From: an uncultured Porphyromonadaceae bacterium | GTDB lineage: Bacteria > Bacteroidota > Bacteroidia > Bacteroidales > Muribaculaceae | Direction: 5' to 3' | Length of the DNA stretch: 64,000 nt | Assembly: GCA_902493335.1 (NCBI GenBank) | Contig: CABUPJ010000008.1 | Span: forward strand, 13,157-77,156 | Part shown: positions 42,585-49,852 of the stretch, one piece after another | Numbering within the stretch: the first letter of the stretch is position 1 | Layout of the letters: the number at the start of each line of letters is the position of its first letter | Translations under genes and position numbers: made by a program | The notes under the pieces: model-generated | The model's input: the letters and a program-made list of their open reading frames with translations, nothing else | Told to the model about the DNA's origin: nothing | Databases searched by the model: none

Positions 42585-44564
42585 TCAGAAACTAAAGGTA
42601 TATGAAACTGACGGAATCAAAGCCTTCATCACCGACTCGCGCTGCTGTATGCCCTCGGTAATTGAATATGAAACAAAGCGGAACAGCACATTGCGCGATG
42701 CCAAGGCGTTATAGACCGACACGGTGAAGACATGACTGTATCTGGCGCCCCGCCTTAATCGCCACGAGGCTGCAAGGTCAAGACGCTTATATGCCGGCAG
42801 TCGCGACGAGTTATGGGGAAAATACTCGCAGATAAGGTTTTCGCCTATCATGTAGCCGTATTTGGCTCTTGTGTATGGCGTTCCCGAAGCGTAAGTATAT
42901 GATGCCGAAATAGTCAGCGGTGCAATCGGATTATAATTGGCCGAAGCCGTCAGGTCGTGAGGTCTGTCATGGGCAGACGGACAATATCTGTCGCCGAAAC
43001 TGCTGATTTTGACCCGCGAGCGGCCGTAATTATAGCCGACGCGTCCCCGCACTCGGCCTATCTGGCGCATTGCGCTCAACGAGATTCCTGCCGCATAGCC
43101 CCGGCCGTCAAGTATGTCGTTCTGAGGGTTATAGTCGGGCGATGCGAGGTCGATTAGCGAACCGCCCCACTCTATTGCATGACGCATCCGCCGGGCATAG
43201 ACCTCGGCGCTGAAGTTCACGCCGCTTTCACCGATTGTACCTCTGACACCGGCCTCGGCCTCATAGATATCACCCGGCTCGACTCCATTGCCTGCAAGCG
43301 CCCTGTAATCAGCAGGCAGTCCGGCAGTTGTCTCTTCAATAAGCCGGTCGAACATCACGCGGCGACCTACGGCGGCATAAGCGCCGAAGCCTTTGCCGAG
43401 GTCGACAGTAAATTCAACTCGCGGCTGCGGTCGCCAGTAATGGCTCGCGCCGCTCTTATAGGCGGCAAGTCTGAGTCCGGCTGTGATATTAGCACGCCGA
43501 CCGACAGGATGTGTGTATTCTGCCGCGAGATTATACTCCATCGACTGCGCGCGACCAAAACCGTTCTGACCGGATATGCGACGATGACTGATATCTGCGC
43601 CTAACGTTAGTCGGCCCATAGGAACTGTCGTCGCGACCTTGAATTCCCGGAAATAGCTCGGCAGATGAAGATGCCTCCCACCCTCGTCGAGGTCGAATTT
43701 ATTGCTGTAGTCTGAGTATGCGACATAGGTCGTTATGCCGTCGTGAAGCCACGTTGCCGAGGCCGCCGAGTTGTTCCAGCCCAAACGACCCTCTTTGCTG
43801 CCATTGATGTCGTTGTCGACGGTCAGACGGTCGCGGTTGCCGAAATACGACAGCCTGACGGCGTCTTTGGCGCCAAGCCTGCCGACTGCCGCGATATTGA
43901 CGTCGGTAAAATCATATCCGAGATGCGAGTTGTCAAGAGTCAGCAGCCGCGGGAAAACAGCGTTGAGATAAGTCTGACGCACACCGGCCGAAACCGAAAA
44001 GCTACGGCCTACCGGCAGCTTGACTCCGGCATGACTCTCTATCAGACCGGCCGAGATACTGCCACTCATGACGCTGTCGGGCTCCATACCGCTCTCGGCG
44101 CTGAAACAGCCCGAGGTCTGCGACCCGGCGGTCATCGGCACTCGCCCGGCTCTGAAACTGTAACTATTGTAAAAGGCCGGATTGAACGCGCTGAACAGAC
44201 CAAGCATATGGAGTGGATTGACAACCCTTGCGTTGTCTGATAAAAACAGATTGTCGCCGCTCGAAGCTCCCCGCACATTGACCGTAGCCTGCAGGTCGTT
44301 GGCCGTCGCAACGGACGGCAGCGAGCGCACGACAGCCAAAGGATCGCCCGAGCCCATTAGCGTCACCTGCTCGCCGAGTTGCGCGACACTAATATTGACA
44401 GCACCGTCAGAGCTGATTTGTAGCACTTTGCGCGGCGCGAGTGTCATGACGGTGACAGCCTCAAGTTCGCGGACCTCCTCAACAGAGTCGGCCGGCTCCG
44501 CTCCCTCGGCTAAGAGGGGCGTGCCGGCCGACATCAATATGATTAGCGGCGCAAATTTCATCAT
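42585..44564 (-). CDS. TonB-dependent outer-membrane receptor
   Basis: A 659-residue receptor with a signal peptide (MKFAPLIILMSAGTPLLAEG), a plug domain (about 40-170, with NVRGASSGDNLFLSD and HMLGLFSAF) and a 22-strand-type barrel ending in a final strand with a terminal Phe (SVSYTFSF). It lacks the N-terminal carboxypeptidase-regulatory-like domain of SusC proteins, and DUF4249 instead of SusD follows. It therefore belongs to the TBDR/DUF4249 type. The substrate could be an iron complex or peptide; the sequence does not decide. Its ATG overlaps the upstream gene by four bases. Confidence 0.9.
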   Translation of the reverse strand: MMKFAPLIILMSAGTPLLAEGAEPADSVEEVRELEAVTVMTLAPRKVLQISSDGAVNISVAQLGEQVTLMGSGDPLAVVRSLPSVATANDLQATVNVRGASSGDNLFLSDNARVVNPLHMLGLFSAFNPAFYNSYSFRAGRVPMTAGSQTSGCFSAESGMEPDSVMSGSISAGLIESHAGVKLPVGRSFSVSAGVRQTYLNAVFPRLLTLDNSHLGYDFTDVNIAAVGRLGAKDAVRLSYFGNRDRLTVDNDINGSKEGRLGWNNSAASATWLHDGITTYVAYSDYSNKFDLDEGGRHLHLPSYFREFKVATTVPMGRLTLGADISHRRISGQNGFGRAQSMEYNLAAEYTHPVGRRANITAGLRLAAYKSGASHYWRPQPRVEFTVDLGKGFGAYAAVGRRVMFDRLIEETTAGLPADYRALAGNGVEPGDIYEAEAGVRGTIGESGVNFSAEVYARRMRHAIEWGGSLIDLASPDYNPQNDILDGRGYAAGISLSAMRQIGRVRGRVGYNYGRSRVKISSFGDRYCPSAHDRPHDLTASANYNPIAPLTISASYTYASGTPYTRAKYGYMIGENLICEYFPHNSSRLPAYKRLDLAASWRLRRGARYSHVFTVSVYNALASRNVLFRFVSYSITEGIQQRESVMKALIPSVSYTFSF

Positions 44565-46315
44565 TTGTCGTCCGAATCCTGTTCCTGGTCTGTGATGGTC
44601 AGATAGGTGTTAATAATATCGTTATAGTCATCAATCAGCTTGGTAAACGAATTTTCGTCAAAGAAATCCTCAAACGAGAATGACGTGCCGTCGGGGAACC
44701 AGAGGATGGGTATCACATGGAGCTCATGGTCGATGACAGTCTCGACATAAAGCACATCGTTATCATTAACGGGTACTACCACAGTTGATTCATCGCTGAT
44801 TCGCGTTCCATTGTAATGCCATGCTCCATAATAATAATTTTGTTTGACGGGATCCCAGATTTCTTCTCTTTCTATGCCGACGAGATAACCGTCGACTATT
44901 GTATATGCAAATGTCGGATTCTCGGGATATGAATAAAACATCTCATCGTTTACATCAGTGTAATCCCAACCGAGATAGCCCTGGATTTTGTCATTTCCGT
45001 CATAATAGAAACCGGCGTCGGTATGATCATTGAGAACATTGACCTTGCGACCGATTATTTTCGGCTCATTATAAGACTTATGGATTGTCGAACCTGACTG
45101 CGAGGAAATCTTACCGGAGACATAATACATCACGCCGTCTTTAACGTAAGTATCATAGGGCATGTCGTTCTCATTAAGCACAGAATAAATCTTAGATGCA
45201 TTATAAGCCACGCCGCGCACCTGAAGTTTGCCGAGAAGGTCAACGGTCGAATGGGCTTTCGCAAACATGGCGCATAGGTCTGAGCCATCTTCGTCAACCC
45301 AGTTATCGTTTTCGTCATAATAGCCGTTGGCGGCTTTGATGGCGTCGAATACTTCTTCATATTTGACAAAGTTGCGGCCATAGACTTTAGAGTCAGCTGT
45401 GACATATTCGCGATCTTTGATATTGACCTTGACATTGTCGGTGATGACATCGTCGACTACTTTAAGGACGTTGTTGACCTTATATCCGGCGGCATCGAAG
45501 TCGAGAGTCATGTCGATGCTCGTGCGGTCGACAAGCACTGTGCTGAGATGAGCTGTAGCGAGAACCTTGTCACCTTTTGCGATAGTGATGTCGATTTCGC
45601 GGGGAAAACGGCCGTCGAAATCGCGTGATGTCCAGGTCGTATATTCCTTGCCGGCTGTCAGCTTGACGCTATACTGAGCTACTTTGCGGCCTCCGAAACG
45701 AATCTCGAAGTAGTCGGCGGCGCTTTTAACCCACGAGCTGGTAGATTTGTCGGCTGTGTAGATGCCGAAGTAGTCTTCCATCTTGTAAAGATTGACCACC
45801 GCAGCTTTCATCACTCTGATAGCCGAAGGGTCCCCTTTTACTATAGCTTTGGCAGCATCGACAACATCGTCAAACTCACCGTGAATATTGTAATATTCGA
45901 GGGGCACCTCATATTTTACAGGTGCTTTATAGGCATAGTCATAATAATTATCGTCCCAGTCACTGTCAAAGAAATCATGCCACATGTTGAGGATATCGGC
46001 CTGATCATTGATGTCAAATGTATTATAGGCCTCTGTGCCGATAGTGACGAGGCGTTCTTTTTGGGCGCTCGGAGTGAGAGCGTCAGTCAGAGGGGCACTG
46101 AACGAGATATAGTCGATTTCATCGAGGTTGATAGATTCGCCGTAGCCCTTGACCGACAGAGTGTGGCCGTTATTTGAGAATACGAGGTTTTCGGCTACGC
46201 CGAAATTATATTTGGTGACTTTGTCGCCCTGTTTTACGTAGAAAGCTTTGGGAAGGGCAAACGCCGAGCTTGCGCAGAGTGCGACTGTAGCAATGCTTAA
46301 TAATAACTTCTTCAT
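44561..46315 (-). CDS. Large secreted protein of a TonB-receptor operon, unknown family
   Basis: A 584-residue protein with signal peptide MKKLLLSIATVALCASSAFA. The first mature part (FYVKQGDKVTKYNFGVAENLVFSN and INLDEIDYISFS) resembles the N-terminus of the small protein encoded just upstream. The rest is very acidic, rich in Tyr and Asp (about 10% each by eye) and unlike any family I know. Its ATG overlaps the upstream stop by one base and its end overlaps the receptor gene by four bases, so it is part of one operon. It could be a surface or periplasmic binding protein for the receptor's substrate; this is inference from position. Confidence 0.75.
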   Translation of the reverse strand: MKKLLLSIATVALCASSAFALPKAFYVKQGDKVTKYNFGVAENLVFSNNGHTLSVKGYGESINLDEIDYISFSAPLTDALTPSAQKERLVTIGTEAYNTFDINDQADILNMWHDFFDSDWDDNYYDYAYKAPVKYEVPLEYYNIHGEFDDVVDAAKAIVKGDPSAIRVMKAAVVNLYKMEDYFGIYTADKSTSSWVKSAADYFEIRFGGRKVAQYSVKLTAGKEYTTWTSRDFDGRFPREIDITIAKGDKVLATAHLSTVLVDRTSIDMTLDFDAAGYKVNNVLKVVDDVITDNVKVNIKDREYVTADSKVYGRNFVKYEEVFDAIKAANGYYDENDNWVDEDGSDLCAMFAKAHSTVDLLGKLQVRGVAYNASKIYSVLNENDMPYDTYVKDGVMYYVSGKISSQSGSTIHKSYNEPKIIGRKVNVLNDHTDAGFYYDGNDKIQGYLGWDYTDVNDEMFYSYPENPTFAYTIVDGYLVGIEREEIWDPVKQNYYYGAWHYNGTRISDESTVVVPVNDNDVLYVETVIDHELHVIPILWFPDGTSFSFEDFFDENSFTKLIDDYNDIINTYLTITDQEQDSDDK

Positions 46316-46776
46316 CAGAGTGCTGCTTTAATGGCATATTTGCCTGATTTTACAATCACGATACCTGATCCGCTCATGGCGTCGAGGGAGATATGCTCGC
46401 CGGCCTTTGCGGGGATTGAAACAAGAAGGCTGCCGTCGAGGGCATAGACCTCAAAGCTGCCATCGGCAATCATTACAGCTAAACGGCCTTCGGCGTCAAA
46501 CTTAAAGGTCGCTTTAGCCTTTTCGTCGGCGACGACCGACTCGACGCCGGCAAGGTCGTTGACATAAATCTGCTCGAGCGACGCCTGACTGTAAGTACCT
46601 ACTGTGGCGCCCTTTTCGTCCTGAGCGTTCATCTTGCCGTTGCTGAATGTCAGACGGTCGACCTTGTCGAGATCAAGCACCTCCCAACCTGTCGAAGTCT
46701 TGATGTGCAAATAGTTGGCAGCCGATGCACCAAACGCAAATGCACCAAAACATAATGCGAGTAAAAATTTTCTCAT
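46315..46776 (-). CDS. Small secreted protein with sorting-tail-like end, first gene of the receptor operon
   Basis: A 153-residue protein with signal peptide MRKFLLALCFGAFAFGASA. It begins with NYLHIKTSTGWEVLDLDKVDRLTFSN, which resembles the start of the next gene product, and ends in FEVYALDGSLLVS and SGSGIVIVKSGKYAIKA, a layout similar to type IX sorting domains. Function unknown. A -7 element (46852-46859) about 76 bases before the ATG makes this the first gene of the four-gene operon. Confidence 0.72.
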   Translation of the reverse strand: MRKFLLALCFGAFAFGASAANYLHIKTSTGWEVLDLDKVDRLTFSNGKMNAQDEKGATVGTYSQASLEQIYVNDLAGVESVVADEKAKATFKFDAEGRLAVMIADGSFEVYALDGSLLVSIPAKAGEHISLDAMSGSGIVIVKSGKYAIKAAL

Positions 46777-46851
46777 TGTTAAAAATGTGTGTGTTATTAA
46801 TTACTATATATCGTAAACCTGATATTTTTCGGTGTCTTCATTTATATATTG

Positions 46852-46859
46852 CAAAGTTA
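46852..46859 (-). promoter_or_regulatory. Predicted -7 element of the receptor operon
   Basis: TAACTTTG followed by C on the minus strand, 76 bases upstream of the first gene; the -33 side is T-rich with no clear TTG. Confidence 0.55.
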
Positions 46860-47054
46860 ATAAAAAATAACATATCATCAACTATAAAAATCGTGATAAC
46901 AGCATATAATTATAGAGCACACGTTTAAAAACTCTGGTCTTGTTAAACGAAGTTAACCCCATAATTCCATTAAACCTTTTGCCAAATATTCCGTCTAAAA
47001 CTCAGACAATCGATAAAAACATTTAACCACAACGTAATTTAAAAAGACAACATC

Positions 47055-47546
47055 ATGACAAAGAAATTTATTCTGGCGATGTTCGCCCTTTCAGCAGTAA
47101 CTTTCGGATCTTTTGCAGCCAATGACAAGGCTACCGACAATAAAAACAACGGCGTTTGCAACGAAAATGTAAATTGCAACAACCGCAAATGTGACCGCAA
47201 AGACCGTGTATGTCCCAATCCCTTTGAAGGTCTCAACCTGACAGAGGCTCAGAAGACACAGATTAAAGAACTCCGTGCCTCCATGCCATGCAACAAGGAC
47301 AATCAGAAAGGTGACAAAAACAACGGCCGCACAGACAGAAGCCAGTGTAAGCGCGACTTCCTTGCAAAGGTCAAGACGATTCTTACTCCCGAACAGTATG
47401 TCACTTTCCTCGAAAACAACTTTGCCGACAGAAGCGGCCGCAGGCATGACGGCTATCGCAAAGGCCACGGACAGAAAAGACACAATGTCGTATGTCAGGG
47501 AAACGAATGTGCCAACACATCCTGCCGCAATACCAATAACAACTAA
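47055..47546 (+). CDS. Cys-rich Spy/CpxP-like exported protein
   Basis: A 163-residue protein with a signal peptide (MTKKFILAMFALSAVTFGSFAA) and two LTxxQ motifs, LTEAQKTQIKELR and LTPEQYVTF, as in Spy/CpxP-type periplasmic chaperones. Unlike those, the mature protein has nine cysteines, most in C-x(5-7)-C spacing before the first helix and near the C-terminus, and it is rich in Asn, Lys and Arg with several His. This suggests disulfides or metal binding. The gene is monocistronic with a strong terminator at 47570-47605. It lies next to a secreted protein with a sorting-like tail on the same strand. Confidence 0.8.
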   Translation: MTKKFILAMFALSAVTFGSFAANDKATDNKNNGVCNENVNCNNRKCDRKDRVCPNPFEGLNLTEAQKTQIKELRASMPCNKDNQKGDKNNGRTDRSQCKRDFLAKVKTILTPEQYVTFLENNFADRSGRRHDGYRKGHGQKRHNVVCQGNECANTSCRNTNNN

Positions 47547-47569
47547 ACAGGTCATCTGACAGTAAACCG

Positions 47570-47605
47570 ACGGCTGTCGCGCACATAAGCGCGGCAGCCG
47601 TTTTT
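47570..47605 (+). terminator. Intrinsic terminator after the Cys-rich protein
   Basis: Stem cggctg/cagccg extended by cgc/gcg with a short loop, followed by TTTTT and further T; 24 bases after the stop. Confidence 0.85.
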
Positions 47606-47693
47606 CATTTTACAAAAATCCACCAAATTCACCATTCACGACGCATAAGTAAAATTTTTCTGCATTTTTATTTCATTTTTACAACAAAATACA

Positions 47694-47701
47694 TATCTTT
47701 G
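47694..47701 (+). promoter_or_regulatory. Predicted -7 element of the secreted protein at 47759
   Basis: TATCTTTG followed by C, 57 bases before the ATG. The preceding sequence is T-rich without a clear TTG. Confidence 0.6.
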
Positions 47702-47758
47702 CGACAATTTATTCCAGACTTTATCATTTCATTAATTATCAAAACAACAATTAATCTT

Positions 47759-48967
47759 ATGAAAAAACTTTACATCTCAGCCATCGCAGTCTTTTTGGCC
47801 GCATCGTCAGTCGCAGCCGCACCGGTGGCGGTCAAGCGCGTCATCAGCAACAATCAGGTCAATGCTGTAAAAGTCCCGGCAAAAGCAGTGTCATCACAGG
47901 CCATGCAGATAACCGACCTCGATACTCAGGTCAAAGGCCGTTACGCACTCGAATACTACAGCCCGATACCCGATCCCGACGGCAAACCCTATGGCAATTG
48001 CTATGAACAGCCGATGATTGTCGAAGACTATTTTGCAGAAAAAGAAGGCGACGTCAATATCGGCTACCTCTTTCTGCTCAACGCCATCCTCAAAGGCCAT
48101 GTCGACATGCAGGCCGGCACCATCACTATTCCATCGCGCTTCGGAGCCGTCTATTATGAAGACCCCGACGACTACAACGATCCGGGTCTCGACATCTACT
48201 TCACAGCCGTAGACTATGTCGACGGTAAATACAGGGCCAACCTCGACCGTCCGTTCACCGGCACATTCGAGCTGCACAACGGCAAAATCACAAAAATCGT
48301 TACCGACGACATCTGGGGCTACGCAGCCTATGACACCGACGGCAAACAGGTCGGCTGGATGGAAATCGGTCTGAACTCGCGTTTTTATCTCGGTCACGGC
48401 GAAATGGAATACTGGCCCGGAGACATCAACGGCGACGGCATAGTCAACGAAGAAGACAAAGAGCAGACCATCGTCCATGCTATCAGCGACGGCAAGACGG
48501 CAACAATTTACAACGCCTTCCGCAGCGGCTGGGACAATCCCATCACCATCACCATCGACGACGCTTCCAAAAAGGCTTCAATCAATAACCAGAGCGTCAT
48601 GATCGGCGGAGTCACAGCCGCGTTGACAACCGAAGCCCACGAATCGTCTGTCAGCGGCTCTATTCGCGATGTCAGCTGGGACGTCGACAAACGCGACCCC
48701 AATCCCAACTCTGTCCTCGACTTCGGCACTGTCATCGCCTATGACAAGACCGCGTCAAAAGACCTCGTAAAATATGAGAACGTCCGCTTCTATTGCAAAG
48801 AAAACGTCGCCGAAGACAACTCGGGTGTCGCCGATATAGCCGTCGATGACAATGCTCCCGCCGAGTATTACAACATCAACGGCATACGTGTCGACAGCGA
48901 CAACCTCGTCCCCGGTCTCTATATCATACGTCAGGGCGCCAAAGCCTCTAAAGTCATAGTGAGATAA
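47759..48967 (+). CDS. Secreted protein with EF-hand-like loop and sorting-tail-like end
   Basis: A 402-residue protein with signal peptide MKKLYISAIAVFLAASSVAAA, so the start at 47759 is preferred over 47699. Around residue 225 there is the calcium-loop motif DINGDGIVNEED, as in dockerin or EF-hand loops. The C-terminus (EYYNINGIRVDSDN, then GLYIIRQG and SKVIVR) has the layout of type IX sorting domains and is alike to that of the protein at 27169-28395. Function unknown. The gene is followed by a strong terminator. Confidence 0.75.
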   Translation: MKKLYISAIAVFLAASSVAAAPVAVKRVISNNQVNAVKVPAKAVSSQAMQITDLDTQVKGRYALEYYSPIPDPDGKPYGNCYEQPMIVEDYFAEKEGDVNIGYLFLLNAILKGHVDMQAGTITIPSRFGAVYYEDPDDYNDPGLDIYFTAVDYVDGKYRANLDRPFTGTFELHNGKITKIVTDDIWGYAAYDTDGKQVGWMEIGLNSRFYLGHGEMEYWPGDINGDGIVNEEDKEQTIVHAISDGKTATIYNAFRSGWDNPITITIDDASKKASINNQSVMIGGVTAALTTEAHESSVSGSIRDVSWDVDKRDPNPNSVLDFGTVIAYDKTASKDLVKYENVRFYCKENVAEDNSGVADIAVDDNAPAEYYNINGIRVDSDNLVPGLYIIRQGAKASKVIVR

Positions 48968-48994
48968 TCAAGAGACGCCGAGAATCGTTAACAG

Positions 48995-49036
48995 CGACGG
49001 CGGGCCGCATTTCTGCAGCCCGCCGTCGTCGTTTTT
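48995..49036 (+). terminator. Intrinsic terminator after the EF-hand-like secreted protein
   Basis: Perfect 11-base arms cgacggcgggc and gcccgccgtcg with a 12-base loop, followed by TTTTT. It lies between convergent genes and could also work in the other direction. Confidence 0.85.
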
Positions 49037-49126
49037 ACCTCGTAGGGGTTATACCGTCATGCCTTTCAGACTCCGTCCGTCCCTCACTGACAATCTCGAT
49101 CCATCAGATTGCCATCTGACCCAAAA

Positions 49127-49852
49127 TCAGCTCAGGGAAGAAGTGAGAAGGTCGGCAAGTTTTTCGCCGTGCTTTTTTCCAACAACAAGATTTGAAAGGG
49201 CTTCGAGCTGCGCAAAGCGATGTATGTCGCTGCCGGCACGGTCATAATAATCAAGGTCAAGCAGCTTATAGGCCTTTTCGGTGACTGCTTTGCCATAATT
49301 ACCGCTCAGGCTCAACAGATTGAGCTGCATTCTGACACCTCGCTCATGCAATCGGTCATAATGTCGCTGATCCATATAGACATAGCGCTCGGCGTGCGCC
49401 AGAACGGGGAAATAACCCGACGAAAAGATTGAATCGATGATTCCGAACAGATTGGCCGGCGGTGTGAAATAAGATGTCTCGACAAGCAGGCTGTCGCTCC
49501 TGTCGCCTATAGGCAGAAGCTCCCGGGCCTCCAGACGCTCGACAAACAATTCGTCCATCATATTCTCGGCTGCAAGTTTCAGCTCGATCGGGCCGTCATA
49601 GGCCGCTTTAAGATTCGCGAAACGATCTTTCAAGTCGTCGGGGCGGTTGGGGATATCTTCCATGATATGCGGCGTAAGCCACACACGCCTGAATCCCAGC
49701 ACCTCATATCGGGCAAGTATCTCCAGTGAAGTCTCAAGGTCTGAAACGCCGTCATCGACTCCCGGGAGTATATGACTGTGCCAGTCTGTAGCTCCGCGAA
49801 AGTCGATGAATGACTTTTGTTTGGAAAATAATGTAAAAGGATTAAATCCCAT
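49127..49852 (-). CDS. CpsB/CapC family protein-tyrosine phosphatase
   Basis: A 241-residue PHP-type metallophosphatase that removes phosphate from tyrosine kinases of capsule synthesis. Metal-binding motifs: DWHSHILPGVDDG (23-35), LTPHIMEDIP, LAHAERY and GSDIHR, all in the expected order. It follows the Wzc-type kinase with a one-base overlap (TAATG), and is the expected counterpart that dephosphorylates the Tyr-rich tail of that kinase. No signal peptide; cytoplasmic. Confidence 0.9.
   Translation of the reverse strand: MGFNPFTLFSKQKSFIDFRGATDWHSHILPGVDDGVSDLETSLEILARYEVLGFRRVWLTPHIMEDIPNRPDDLKDRFANLKAAYDGPIELKLAAENMMDELFVERLEARELLPIGDRSDSLLVETSYFTPPANLFGIIDSIFSSGYFPVLAHAERYVYMDQRHYDRLHERGVRMQLNLLSLSGNYGKAVTEKAYKLLDLDYYDRAGSDIHRFAQLEALSNLVVGKKHGEKLADLLTSSLS

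Noticed and set aside
44561..46776. SusC/SusD utilisation locus
   Set aside because: The receptor lacks the N-terminal regulatory domain, no SusD is present, and DUF4249 follows instead.
48420..48465. Dockerin domain in the secreted protein
   Set aside because: Only one DINGDGIVNEED loop is visible, whereas a type I dockerin needs two; I call it EF-hand-like only.
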